Source of the DNA: Symbiodinium natans
Lineage: Eukaryota > Sar > Dinophyceae > Suessiales > Symbiodiniaceae
Direction of reading: 5' to 3'
Length of the DNA stretch: 64,000 nt
Assembly (NCBI GenBank): GCA_905221605.1
Contig: CAJNDS010000990.1
Coordinates: 629,235 to 693,234, forward strand
In this document: in pieces, positions 39,885-50,130 of the stretch
Layout: every line of letters starts with the position of its first letter
How positions within the stretch are numbered: position 1 is the first letter of the stretch
The notes under the pieces: model-generated
Told to the model about the DNA's origin: nothing
Seen by the model: only the letters and a program-made list of their open reading frames with translations
Databases searched by the model: none
Made by a program: the position numbers and the translations under genes

Positions 39885-42019
39885 CTCCTTGCCAGGGAGT
39901 ATCGGATTGTGCGCCAGCTGTAGAAGGAGGCAGCAACGGTGTTGGTGGAACAGTGCACTGTGAGAGGATGCAATCTATCAAACAGAGAGCCGAATACAGA
40001 GGTTGGCCTCCAAGGAAACCACCGCAGATGTGGGATACGGCCGATAAGCTTCGTTCCTGGGCGAAGCCGGAAGAGCACTGAGCGATTGTGAACTTCGGAA
40101 GGATGCTGGCCTGCAGAGCCTTCCACCCTCACCCCACGCGACCACACGACGTCTACCCCGACCTTCAGTGGAGGACTGCAGTACAGTGTGCGAGACTTGC
40201 AGTATCTTGGTCGCGCCCCGGACTTGGGACCGGGCAGGCTGAGCAAAGGAGGAATGTCGATGAAGAGAACGTGCAAGCAGAAGCCAGACTGCCTGTAAGG
40301 CTTGGCCTGGTAGGCAGATATGCAAGGATTCAGCGAATTCTTGGTTTGCGTATATGCGGAAGGGAAAAACTGGAGGCCAGGCGACTTGGCCGATGAAGAG
40401 CGATAAGTGCAGCTCATAAGCGACAGTGAGAGGCTTTGCTTTGGCAGGGGCCCCAGCTGGTAGAGCCCGTCCGGTCGGCTGACCGAAAACAAAACACACA
40501 ACTTGCAGCGCTTCGAGTTTGTGCTGGGGGGTCGGCAAGCATGGCGACTTATCTTTATTACGCTAAAGAGGCAGAGACAGGGTGCCTGCTGTGCACTTCT
40601 GGGCTGCGCTTGTGGGAACAGCCGTCGAAGAGCAATGCAAGGTGCTGAACGTGCAAAAAGCGCAGGCAGCTCAAAACCCGGAAGATTTTTAAACCCTATA
40701 CCTGCAAGACTGCTGCTTAACGGCTGAAGACTTGAAGTCGGCGGCGATGTGGCTTGTCGCACTGCTGGACCTGGGGCGGGAATTACTAGTGATGTACCTA
40801 CTGGGCTCAGGGTCTTAAGGCGGAGTGCAGCACAGCGTGATGGCAGCTTGAGCTGCGCGCGTTGCATCTGCCTATGTGCGAGGGCTAGAGGTGACAGACC
40901 TTGCGGGCCTGTCATTTGGTAGGACATGTGAAATGCACCCGAATGACTGCACACTAATGGCCTGCTGGACGGGGTGGATGGCGCCGAGTCGATATGTGGC
41001 ACTGCTTCCACGCTGGTCCTTTGCAGACCTTGTCGAAGAAGGAGATGTGGCAGTCGCGCGCAGGCATCAAAGCAGCACCCCGCTTGTTGCAGAGCAGCTT
41101 CGTAGGCAAAAATGACCGAAGATTGACGGAAGCCCTCCTCAAAGTGAGCATGAAAAAGCCTGGCCAGTCTTGCTGAGTCGGTTCTCAACCAGCGTCCTGT
41201 AGCTGTGTATATCATGGAGCTGTACTCTCGAAGAATAACAGCGATGTCCGCGGTGAGCTGTCGAGCAACCTGGGCCGCGAGCGCACGGTCAGCCATCTGT
41301 CCGATCATGATGTCGGCTTCCCAGCTCCAAGCGACTGGTGGCTGAACAACTGCAGAGAACGGCAGAACCGTGGACACCAGAGTATCCTGCACTGCCCCGG
41401 TTGTTGCAGACACCTCCATTATAGGCGCCTTCGAAATTGAAGCAGCAGTCTCAACTGACTGCGTGACTCCGATCACTCCTGCAGCTGAGGCGCCAGAGGG
41501 ATGTACTTGCAAGGGGCATGTGGTGAGATGCGACAGATTTGAGCCGATCTCCTCAGCACCTGTCGGCGGCATAATTGATGCCAGGGCTCGTGAGTCGTCG
41601 AAGGACCGACCATGTCCTTCCGGACATGCCAGGGTATATGTCGCTTCCCCCTTCAGTGCAGATTCATCCGCTGTTAGGGTTGCCAGATTGGCAGCAGCGC
41701 TATCTTCCGATGACTTGGTATCCATCGCAACTTCAGCTGCGATGTCAGTGCGGAGTGCATGTGAGATGCATGCGGTGAGCTGCATTGAGTCCAATGTTGG
41801 GCCTGGGCCAATCTCAACGGAACCAGTCAACTGTCTGCCGGTTGCTTGGGCTTGTAGATCAGCAGAGGTCAGGCCCTGTCCATCTTGATGTGTCCAGAGA
41901 GGGGCCTCGCCAGTACTGACGAGCATGGGATCCGAGGAATCCTCCAATGGCCGTTTTCTGGCCAAGCTCCCACATAAGAATGTCAGCAGCGTAAGGAAAG
42001 CAAGACGCCCTGCAATCAT
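39818..42019 (-). CDS. LINE ORF1-position protein, unrecognised
   Basis: 733 codons, 5' of ORF2 and overlapping it by 67 bp in another frame. The start is well fixed: an in-frame TGA lies two codons upstream (TGA GCC ATG). Residues 1-20 (MIAGRLAFLTLLTFLCGSLA) look like a signal peptide or membrane anchor followed by RKR, odd for a retrotransposon ORF1. Residues about 20-345 are Ala/Thr/Ser-rich with helical stretches (DRALAAQVARQLTADIAVIL; FHAHFEEGFRQSSVIFAYEA). The second half is Ser/Pro/Leu-rich, with other frames also open, and may not be translated as shown. No CCHC knuckle, RRM or esterase motif was found, so an RNA-binding ORF1 role rests on position only. Confidence 0.55.
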   Translation of the reverse strand: MIAGRLAFLTLLTFLCGSLARKRPLEDSSDPMLVSTGEAPLWTHQDGQGLTSADLQAQATGRQLTGSVEIGPGPTLDSMQLTACISHALRTDIAAEVAMDTKSSEDSAAANLATLTADESALKGEATYTLACPEGHGRSFDDSRALASIMPPTGAEEIGSNLSHLTTCPLQVHPSGASAAGVIGVTQSVETAASISKAPIMEVSATTGAVQDTLVSTVLPFSAVVQPPVAWSWEADIMIGQMADRALAAQVARQLTADIAVILREYSSMIYTATGRWLRTDSARLARLFHAHFEEGFRQSSVIFAYEAALQQAGCCFDACARLPHLLLRQGLQRTSVEAVPHIDSAPSTPSSRPLVCSHSGAFHMSYQMTGPQGLSPLALAHRQMQRAQLKLPSRCAALRLKTLSPVGTSLVIPAPGPAVRQATSPPTSSLQPLSSSLAGIGFKNLPGFELPALFARSAPCIALRRLFPQAQPRSAQQAPCLCLFSVIKISRHACRPPSTNSKRCKLCVLFSVSRPDGLYQLGPLPKQSLSLSLMSCTYRSSSAKSPGLQFFPSAYTQTKNSLNPCISAYQAKPYRQSGFCLHVLFIDIPPLLSLPGPKSGARPRYCKSRTLYCSPPLKVGVDVVWSRGVRVEGSAGQHPSEVHNRSVLFRLRPGTKLIGRIPHLRWFPWRPTSVFGSLFDRLHPLTVHCSTNTVAASFYSWRTIRYSLARRWRFNILHLVAPPVVSLPDASN

Positions 42020-42100
42020 GGCTCACACTACGCAAGCAATCGAGTCAGCTCGAGTGCCTCTACGACCCTGAAGTCAGAGGGAGAGGAGGGAGGGTCAAGG

Positions 42101-42800
42101 AAAGAGACCGCAGACCAACGCACAAACGCAAACCAAAAGGAAACCACACCGACACCCCCGCTACTGCATCTTGCTATGAGCCAGGGGGCTTCCCCCCCCC
42201 CTTCAAACAAAAGTAAACACACACACACAAAACAAAACAAAAGAAGCAAAAGGCCAAGACGTTTCGAATTCTCTGAATCCTAAGCCGAGCACCCTCAACC
42301 CTGATAGCTGCCTCAGCCCCCCTGGCAGGAAGAGCAAGCGGTCTTCCCCTGGATGTTCGTGGCGCATCTTTCCCTGCATTGTGGGTTTGTATGGGTAGTA
42401 GGGTTTCGGGCTTTGAGGCTTCAGAGTTTCCGTGACTAAGCCCTAGGAATAATATGAATAACATTAACATTAATAATGCGAAAATGTTAATACTGTGTTA
42501 GTAATATGAAGAATAGTGATGACATTAATAATTCTAATGATATTAATGATATTAATGATATTAATGATATGAATGATATGAATGATATTAATGATATGAA
42601 TGATATTAATAATCTTATAAGCTTAAAAATCTCAATAGTATTCAGAAAATTACAATATGATTCATATTAATATTGAACACAAGGCCTCTGGTCCAGTTCT
42701 TCAGGCTCCTGTCCTTGGGGCGTAGGCCCAGGTTTCGGGTGTACTGGGAGGAGTTCGACACCTTTCTTGTGTTGTTCTGGTATTCCTAAGAAACAAGAAC
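42101..42800. other. LINE 5' flank and AT-rich island, no gene
   Basis: A-rich/CA-rich sequence (42205-42255), then an AT-rich island (42450-42675) containing the 9-bp array below. No coding signal. Confidence 0.55.
42529..42612. repeat. 9-bp AT-rich minisatellite (ATTAATGAT / ATGAATGAT)
   Basis: About nine copies of a 9-mer alternating between GATATTAAT and GATATGAAT. Sharply more AT-rich than surrounding DNA. Confidence 0.9.
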
Positions 42801-42968
42801 ATTTAGACTTTGAAGAGTTCGACGTTTTGGGGGGGCTACTCGACCATTGCCACAGCAGTCATGGCGGGAAATCATCATTGCCACACGCCCCGTTGGCAAA
42901 AAATGCCCATTTCATGTTGTCAGAACTCAACTTCGGATGACTTCTGGGCAGCGGCGACCCGAACACCG

Positions 42969-43046
42969 TTGGGAGTTTCCCATTGTACTAGCAGTCCTTA
43001 ATAGGGATCATCATAGGGGGTGCTCATATAAGGGGGAACATTCCAA
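42969..43046. mobile_element. hairpin (MITE-like) copy, shortened
   Basis: Left end TTGGGAGTTTCCCATTGTAC with TAGCAGTCCTTAATAGGGAT; right end ATATAAGGGGGAACATTCCAA. 78 bp, part of the right inner arm lost. Confidence 0.7.
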
Positions 43047-43502
43047 CCCTAGAGCCTAAAACCTGCCCAAGCTCCCGCTGTGCGTCTCCGAGGTACGGGG
43101 TCATGGGGCTCTTCCTCTGCTGCTGCGCCTGCGGAGCAGTTTATGCTCCTCGGCAATGTCTGGGAGTCGGTGCAGGGATTCTTCTGCTAGGGTTTATCCG
43201 GGGGATTTCGGGCCCGTGTCAAGAACCAAGAGTTCAGGGTTCGGACCGTATAAGGCTGGTAAATTTGGGCTACTTAGATTCGCACAGCCGGCCGTGCAGA
43301 TAGTAGAAATGTATGTAGGCAATCCATCATGCCAGAGTGTCATTTTGGCAATCACTGCAGGGTGAGGCTGACGAAGTCTCTGACAAAGGTGCCAACTGGG
43401 GAGGCAGAAAGGCAAGAGACAACTATCCAGAGAAGAGGCTAACCGTAACCAAAGCAGAGCCACGATCCAAGGCTCAACAGAGTTCAGGGGTTGAGGGCCC
43501 AA

Positions 43503-43562
43503 ATCCTAAACCCTAAACCCTAAACCTGAAACCCCAAACCCTAAACCCTAAACCCCAAACCC
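43503..43562. repeat. telomere-like CCCTAAA tract
   Basis: Mixed CCCTAAA, CCTGAAA and CCCCAAA units. Confidence 0.88.
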
Positions 43563-43708
43563 CAATGCCCACACACTTCAACGTCTTCCTCCGAGGTTCA
43601 CTGGTCCACGCGACGGAAGGCAAGCAGCAATCAGAACCAAGGCCGCGCGCTCCATTCCCATGCCCATAATATCGCCCCCCCAAAAAAACCCCTTACAGTC
43701 GTCTTATC

Positions 43709-44040
43709 CCCAAACCCTAAACCCTAAACCCTAAACCCTAAACCCTAAACCCTAAACCCTAAACCCTAAACCCTAAACCCTAAACCCTAAGCCCTAAACC
43801 CTAAACCCTAACCCTTAACCCCTAATCCCTAACCCCTAACCCCTAACCCCTAACCCCTAACCCCTAAACCCTAAACCCTAAACCCTAAACCCTAAACCCT
43901 AAACCCCTAAACCCTAAACCCTAAAGCCTAAACCCTAAACCCTAAACCCTAAACCCTAACCCTAGACCCTAAACCCCAAACCCTAAACCCGAAACCCTAA
44001 ACCCTTAAACCCTGAACCCCAAACCCTAAACCGTGAACCC
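43709..44040. repeat. longest interstitial telomere-like array
   Basis: About 330 bp, mostly perfect CCCTAAA, with an internal block of CCCCTAA (about 43815-43866) and diverged units at the right end. The most telomere-like tract in the window; either an old chromosome-end fusion or healing scar, or a local expansion. Confidence 0.95.
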
Positions 44041-44367
44041 GATATGGCATTGTACGGCATCTTACGGCCTGATGGCGGATCGGGGAAGGGTTTGGGAGAG
44101 GGCACAGTCATGGACACCCAGAAAGGCACCCTCAGAGTTGTAGGGGCTGTGGTTGAAAGGGTCTAAAGGGTTTAGGGCTATTGTTTTGGATTTAGGGTTC
44201 GGGTTTAGGGTTTAGCAGAAGGGGCTTTTGTGCATTCAAGGGTTTGCAGCGTTTGGAACTGGAAGGCTTTCCAAGCCTCCGCCGAATCCTCCAAACAGGT
44301 TTTCCTCCCTGCTCCTATCTCATACCCGCTCAGAAGCGATCAGCTCTCGATCAGAACAAATGCCCCC

Positions 44368-44369
<2 letters not shown>

Positions 44370-44440
<71 letters not shown>

Positions 44441-44530
44441 AGGGAGAGAAAGTGCGAGAGCGAGAGGGGGAGAGAGCGAGCGAGAGAGAGAGAGAGAGAG
44501 AGAGACAGAGACAGGGAGAGACGGAGAGGG

Positions 44531-44561
<31 letters not shown>

Positions 44562-44638
44562 GGGGGGAGAGGGAGGGAGGAGAGAGGAGGGAGAGAGGGA
44601 GAGAGGAGGGAGGAGAGAGGAGCGAGGGGAGAGAGGGC
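44370..44638. repeat. GA-rich polypurine tract
   Basis: About 270 bp of (GA)n with GAGC and GGGA interruptions. Produces Arg/Glu and Ser/Leu shadow frames on both strands. Confidence 0.95.
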
Positions 44639-44949
44639 ACCAAAAGATCCTACTCCCATCGACAGGCCAGTGGGCTGGTGGCCAGGCCTAGAGCCGAGGC
44701 AGCCCGGCTCGGTTTGCGAATTCCGCGACCTCCCTCCCTGCCGGACTCCTCGCACAGTGTGCGCGGTTCGGGGAAGCTGCACAGCGAGCCCGAAGCATCC
44801 CCAAAACCCTGTGATTGTGATTGGCTTGTAGGTTCAGAGCTCATAGCCACACGCGGACATGTGTGTGTGTGTATATATATATATGGTACGCCCCTCGATC
44901 TGTTGCTAATGGTGTTTCCTTGGGAACCCTAAGCCGTAGAGCGTGGTCG

Positions 44950-45014
44950 ATGTCAACGGACCTGCTTCGGCGGTCTCGTGATGAATATGATGGTTCCGGC
45001 ACTCCGAAGAGCAG
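44950..45014 (+). CDS. putative exon island 24
   Basis: The frame from ATG 44950 reads MSTDLLRRSRDEYDGSGTPK S and ends at AGCAG|GTTTCC. The left boundary may be the CCGTAG at 44933-44938. Charged, Ser/Arg-containing. First + strand island after the LINE. Confidence 0.33.
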
Positions 45015-46254
45015 GTTTCCCTGAACTTCAGAGTATTTTGAAGGTTTCACTGTCTGCCGCTCATGCAAGCTCGTGTTCTTGCGGCGCAAAGCGCTTTTTT
45101 TCTCTCAGTGCTGCTTCAGACGGGGGCGGGTGGCTGCAAACTTCCCTAAACCCTCCAGCCATCTCGAAACCTTGAGGGCATCAGGTGCAAAGACACGATG
45201 CATCGTTCCTGAATCCCTGGAAGCTTTAGCACCCAAAGGCCTTAAGCGCCTTAAGCCCTTTAACAGCTCCTAGCAACTCCAAGCCCTCCACAAGTTCCCT
45301 TCCTCGAAGCATGCGGGGAATGCTTTACAGTTTCAGAGTTTAAGGGGCTCTCTTTGGGGCCTAGGGAGGTTCTAGAATTGTGAAGGGATTGGACGAAACT
45401 CAACCTTCCGAACCCAAGGCGCGCAGGGTCCAGAGTGGATAAGCTGCCTTGGGGGGGGGTTGCAGGATGTCTTCTGAGAAGGAGCAGGTTCCCATAAGAT
45501 CATAAGGCCTTCAAATCCTTCATTGGAAACTCCGCTCGCGGAGCCGCACCCAATCCCGTTTGACTGCGGAAGATGGTTCCAGATGGGTGCTTCCGGAAAC
45601 AGGGCATAGGGGGATAAACCCCCACAACCCTCGGAAGCTCCCGCAGCGTCTACAGCGCTGCTGATTCAGCCTGCATGGGCCGCACAGCGTCGACACAGCG
45701 CTGCTGAACCAAGTCCCCAGGCCATTTTCGGGAGAGAGGGACTCGGTCCGCCTAGCTATCAGAAAGCTGGACAGAACCGCTTCCCCAACTCGACTCGACT
45801 GCTCGGCAAAGGTTCCGAAGTCGTTGGCTGCTTTTTGCATGCAAGAAATGTGACCAGCGCCGCCGTAGACCCTAAAATTAAACCCTAAAGCCCCAAATCT
45901 GGCCCTCCCATCCCCCACCTCGGGATGTCAAGTCCTTTTCGATGAGCCGCAAGATCGCCTGAATGCTCAAGCACTTGCAGGCTTGGGGTAGATTTGGCAG
46001 GACCCTACCCCAAACAAACATCCCCAAAGCCCTGAAACCCAATTCCCGACGCACCCTACGAAGGGGATCCGAAACGCGACCTGAAACGCCGCAGGCAGAT
46101 GAACCCTGAACCTGTAATGTACAGTTCTCAAAATCTCAGGTCCTTAAGAAGGTTCCCACCTCTGTTTTACTTTGCCCCTACAAACTCTAATCTCGTGAGC
46201 TGCCTAATGCACCCATGAGTGGTTGAAAGGGTTCAGGGTGTAGGGTTTAGGGAG
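45015..46254. other. spacer, no convincing gene
   Basis: Mostly unique sequence. An antisense frame at 45520-45918 is open for 132 codons but shows no domain or GC3 bias. Confidence 0.45.
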
Positions 46255-46314
46255 CCTGGGCCATGCCGCACGCTTTCTGCTTTTATGGTGCACGACTTCC
46301 GCGACTATGCGCAG
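46255..46314 (+). CDS. putative exon island 25
   Basis: Frame ...CRTLSAFMVHDFRDYAQ, ending at GCGCAG|GCCTGG (GC donor). The codons GTG CAC GAC TTC CGC GAC are GC3-rich. The upstream boundary is uncertain but follows a TTTAGGGAG at about 46246-46254. Confidence 0.35.
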
Positions 46315-46785
46315 GCCTGGGTGGGGCGGGGATTGAAACCGCTCCTTGGAACTTTCTCAGGGCTTGGGGGTTTGGGGTTGCCCCCCCCCCCCACGTGCTT
46401 TGGACGCTTAACGTATGTTCTGCTCGTGCTCGCTATATCTTAGCTTATTCCCGAAAACCTTTCCGGGTTTGGGTTCTCGTTTCGCGCTTCAACGCGGAAG
46501 GCGCGCTGTGGGATTGCGTTCTGACAGAAGAGGCCACGAAGAGGAGGCGGTTATCGGAGGAGGGTCGGACGGAATGAATTTTGCGGGAGGCCACGGAGAG
46601 GACAGGGTCAAGGGAGTGGGGTCGAATTATTTTGATGGGAGAGGGGCGCTTGGACCGTGGGAAGCACGATGTGCGGTTGACGGAAGGGTGCGGGGTGGGG
46701 GCGGGCGAGGACAAGAATCCGCTTGATGGGGAGGGAGTAAAGGGGGGAGCCTGATCGCCGGTTGATGGCTCTGAACGGCTTCCGC

Positions 46786-46955
46786 GCCCTCCACGCGCTC
46801 CGCGCCCTCAGCGCGCCCTCCGTGCCCTCCGCGCCTTCCGCGCCCTCCCCCTCTGATTCTGATCCCTCCACGCCCTCCGCGCTCTCCGCGCTCTCCGCGC
46901 CCTCAGCGCCTCGCGTGCCCTCTGTGCCTTCCGCGCTCTTAGCTATTCTGCGGCC
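46786..46955. repeat. 9-bp minisatellite (CCCTCCGCG type)
   Basis: About 18 imperfect copies of a 9-mer such as CCCTCCGCG and CCCTCAGCG. As 9 is a multiple of three, the + frame encodes an Ala-Pro-Ser/Ala-Leu-Ser tripeptide repeat. No flanking protein signal supports translation. Confidence 0.88.
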
Positions 46956-47346
46956 GTGTTGCGTCTATTCTGCGGGCGTTTCCTTTAAAACAAATCTGTT
47001 TACACGGCACGCACGTGCAGCATAACTCACCCCAAAGCCCGAAACCCTTGACCCAAAGATGGACAGATCTGTGGATGTGTCAGATCCGACCTCCCAGTAA
47101 GGCCCCTTTTCCCTGTTTTTGGTGGGTGTGTATCTTAGGTTCAGAACGACTCAAGGCGGATAAGGAGCCCTCTTTAAAGCCAAGATACTGAGGGTGCCAT
47201 TTGGGCTGTGGGCTGCGGATCAGATATTGCATTTGACCAGATAGGCTTCGCTTGATGAGGGTGTAGGGATGGGGATGAACATCGTGTGCCAGAGGGTGTG
47301 TATCATGTGGAGTGTGACATGGACTAGAGAAGCCCTGCGTCTGAAG

Positions 47347-48333
47347 CTCCCCCTTTCCCCCTCCCCCTCTCCCCCTCTCCCCCTCTCCCCCTCTCCCCCT
47401 CTCCTCTCCCCCTCTCCCCCTCCCCCCTCCCCCTCTCACCCCTCTCCCCCTCTCCCCCTCTCCCCCTCTCCCCCTCTCTCCCCTCTCCCCCCCTCCCCCC
47501 TCTCCCCTCCCCCCTCCTCCCCCTCTCCCCCTCTCCCCCTCTCCCCCTCTCCCCTCTCCCCCCCTCCCCCCCTCTCCCCCTCTCCCCCTCTCCCCCCTCC
47601 TCCCCTCTCCCCCTCTCCCCCTCCCCTCCCCCTCTCCCCCTCTCCCCCTCTCCCCCGCTCCCCCTCCCCCCCTCCCCCTCTCCCCCTCCCCTCCCCCTCC
47701 CCTCCCCCCTCTCCTCCCCCTCTCCCCCTCTCCCCCCCCCCCCTCTCCCCTCCCCCTCTCCCCCTCTCCCCTCTCCCCTCCCCCCTCTCCCCCTCTCCCC
47801 CTCTCCCCCTCCCCTCTCCCCCTCTCCCTCTCCCCCTCCCCCCTCCCCCTCCCCCTCTCTCCCCCCTCTCCCCCTCTCCCCCCCCCCCTCTCCCCTCTCC
47901 CCCTCTCCCTCCCCCCCTCCCCCCCCCCCCCCCTCTCCCCCTCTCCCCCCTCTCCCCCTCTCCCCCTCCCCCCTCCTCCCCCCCTCCCCCTCTCCCCCTC
48001 GTCCCCCTCTCCCTCCCCCCTCTCCCCTCTACCCCTCTCCCCCTCCCCCCTCTCCCCCTCTCCCCCTCTCCCCCGCTCCCCCTCGCCCCCCTCCCCCTCC
48101 CCCCTCTCCCCCTCTCTCCCCCTCTCCCCCTCTCCCCCCTCTCCTCCCCCTCTCCCCCTCTCCCCTCTCCCCCTCTCCCCCTCTCCCCCTCTCCCCCTCT
48201 CCCCCTCTCCCCCGCCCCCTCTCCCCCCTCCCCCCCCCCCCCTCCCCCTCTCCCCCTCTCCCCCTCTCCCCCTCTACCCCCCCCTCCCCCCCTCCCTCCC
48301 CCCCTCCCCCCCCCTTCCCCCCCCTCACCCCCA
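47347..48333. repeat. about 1-kb polypyrimidine (CCCCCTCT) tract
   Basis: Nearly pure C/T on the + strand for almost 990 bp, mostly CCCCCTCT octamers with irregular C runs. Candidate for triplex or i-motif structure, and a place where read-length and assembly errors are likely. Confidence 0.97.
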
Positions 48334-48779
48334 AGCCTTGCAGTTTCCTGTCATTCTGAGCCCTCAGGCAATGTCCCTAGACACCCCCTGAGCATCCCAA
48401 AACACCCCCAAACATCCCAAGGGTGTGGTGGAGCGATACCGTCTCTGGAACTTGCACGGCGATAGAGGCGAGGATTCGCTGTCGTTTTTTGGGCTTTTGT
48501 TTGGACCTTCGGGGTTTAGGGTTTGGTTTTTGGGTTCTTGGGTTTCGGGTTTCGGGCTATCACATTTTCCCTTATTGTGCCTTTAGAGCATATCTTATAT
48601 CCTTAAAAGCCCTCTTCTGAAGGAGATGAGGATTCGGCGTGTGGGTGTTTATGGGAGTTTCTGTGGTTTAGGACTTGGAAGGCTTTCGGTCTTTGGGGGT
48701 TTTGGGGGCCTCCGGCGTTTTGCGTCTTGGGATTTTGGGGGATCTTGGGTTCTCGGATCGGTGGGGTTTCGATCCAAAG

Positions 48780-48887
48780 GGCTATGTCGACTGCAAGAGC
48801 TTCGCTTGCGGCGTAAAAGCCCCTATAGACCTGACATGGTTGCGGGCCTCAGCCTTCACAACGCTCTGCCACGTGAGGGCCATGTGA
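48780..48887 (+). CDS. putative exon island 26
   Basis: Frame GGC TAT GTC GAC reads GYVDCKSFACGVKAPIDLTW then LRASAFTTLCHVRAM and a TGA at 48885-48887. GC3 bias is moderate and no clean acceptor is seen. It may be shorter than drawn. Confidence 0.25.
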   Translation, partial: GYVDCKSFACGVKAPIDLTWLRASAFTTLCHVRAM

Positions 48888-49617
48888 CACCCAGCCGTAG
48901 GGACGTGGGCCTTGCCGTTGCTTGGGGACGCTGCCGGGCCTTTCCTCACACATGCTCGGCTGCCTTGGCCGATGCCCCCGACCTTGGGTGTGGGACCTCT
49001 TTGAGGCCGTGTAGCTTCGGGACGCTCGCACAGCCGGCGAGGCGGCTGTGCAAGGTTTGGACCCTTGCTGGATGTTTTGTTTTGGCATTTTCTGGGACCA
49101 TCCGATCAGGGCCTCCGTGGCTGAGGCGCGGTGGGCTCCGTGGGCGACATGCAGTCAGCAAGCACACTGCTCGGGCCCGCATCGTCGCGGTCGTGTGTCT
49201 GTACATCGCCGACTCTGTGTGCAGATGGTGCCACTGGGCTCTCTTCCTCCGTTACCACGCCGAAGACACACCAAGTTATTGCCTGGGGGGTTTCGGACAG
49301 GTGGTGTGTCGATCCAAGCCTCAGCCTGTACAAGCCTTGAGAAGGAAAGAGAGGGTGAGAGTTTAATTCGGTATTGGGGCGGGTTAGGCACTAGGTTTTT
49401 ATGAGTATATATTAAAGTCTAGGGATTCGGGTTCAGGGGTTTAGCGGTTGAGGCTGGGCACACTGCAATGCACCAACGAAGCCGATTCACGCACTAGTAC
49501 CCAAGCCCCCCAGCAGGCGACCGTACATCATTCACCGTTTCGGTCAGCGTTACCCGAAACCCTAAACCCTAAGTGGTCGGCACCTGAAAAGCCACTGTAA
49601 GCCCAAGTCCAAGCAAG
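48888..49617. other. spacer, ambiguous frames
   Basis: Frames on both strands stay open through 48890-49370 (one + frame is 246 codons from 48626 and includes ARIVAVVCLYIADSV). Several overlapping frames are equally plausible, so no CDS is called. Confidence 0.4.
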
Positions 49618-49672
49618 GCGAATTTGGGCGGCTGGCCGGCTACGAGGGCATCCGAAGCGCCATCCTGGCGGG
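49618..49672 (+). CDS. putative exon island 27
   Basis: Acceptor CCAAGCAAG and GC donor CTGGCGGG|GCC. Frame EFGRLAGYEGIRSAILAG. GC3-rich, Gly/Ala helix. A CCCTAAA-like sequence lies about 50 bp upstream. Family unknown. Confidence 0.43.
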
Positions 49673-50072
49673 GCCTTTGAACAGTCGACCTCGTGCCTTA
49701 ATTACCGACACTTGCAACCCGGAAACCCCCCGAATCCCTCCTACAAGCGAAACCCTCGGAACCCTCTTAATCCCTAACCCCTAAACCCCTAGCTCTGCAC
49801 TCCTAACCCTGGAACCCTCTGAACCCCTAAAGCCCTAAACCTCATGCCTCCTTCAGCCCTAAAGACCTTGACTTTGAACCCAACTGTGACCGCCTCCTCA
49901 GGGAAGGGGGGCTGAACATGTCTGTTTAGGGTTTAGGGCTAACAGTAAAAAAAAATCCTGGGCTTTTGGCATGTAGGGGTTTGGGGATGCAGTGGGTTTT
50001 GAGGGCTTCGCGGTTTCAAAGCTTTCGGGTTTGGAGTTTGGGGGGTTGCAAGGTTCAGAGGTTAAGGTTTAG

Positions 50073-50130
50073 CGCGCTATCGGTGGAGGCCGCCGAGGAT
50101 GTCTTCAAGGACCATGTCGTGCTTTACAAG
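50073..50130 (+). CDS. putative exon island 28
   Basis: Acceptor GGTTTAG. The frame GCG CTA TCG GTG reads ALSVEAAEDVFKDHVVLYK. A GA donor after TTCAAG (50109) or the AAG at 50130 could end it. TTTAGGG-like G-rich sequence precedes it. Confidence 0.42.

Larger units (their letters stand above)
33561..42100 (-). mobile_element. non-LTR (LINE-type) retrotransposon, near full length
   Basis: The element reads on the - strand: ORF1 (42019-39818) overlaps ORF2 (39884-33765). No long terminal repeats are seen. The 3' end is not marked by poly(A); the - strand after the ORF2 stop runs about 190 bp to a GAA-rich, then G-rich stretch at 33561-33530, which may be a microsatellite-type tail. The 5' end is placed loosely above the ORF1 start. 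Target-site duplications were not found. It is inserted antisense to all flanking exon islands. Long intact frames suggest a young copy. Confidence 0.85.
42801..44949. other. spacer with hairpin, telomere arrays and GA tract
   Basis: Contains the hairpin at 42969-43046, the telomere-like arrays at 43503-43562 and 43709-44040, the GA tract at 44370-44638 and a short TG/TA microsatellite (44863-44884). No exon could be supported. Confidence 0.55.
46315..48779. other. repeat-dominated spacer
   Basis: Holds the 9-bp minisatellite and the 1-kb CT tract listed separately, and G-rich TTTAGGG-like sequence (48500-48560, 48650-48770). The 398-codon Ser/Pro/Leu frame across 47269-48465 is a reading of the CT tract and not a gene. 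Confidence 0.65.

Noticed and set aside
40088-40396. 102-codon + frame antisense to LINE ORF1
   Set aside because: It is moderately protein-like, but lies fully inside the ORF1 region and the element is read on the other strand; kept only as a sign that the ORF1 C-terminal half is uncertain.
44228-44932. 234-codon Arg/Glu-rich frame and its antisense Ser/Leu frames
   Set aside because: All are readings of the (GA)n tract at 44370-44638.
47269-48465. 398-codon + frame rich in Ser, Pro and Leu
   Set aside because: It is simply the translation of the CT tract; no non-repetitive coding sequence flanks it and the antisense frames are open for the same reason.
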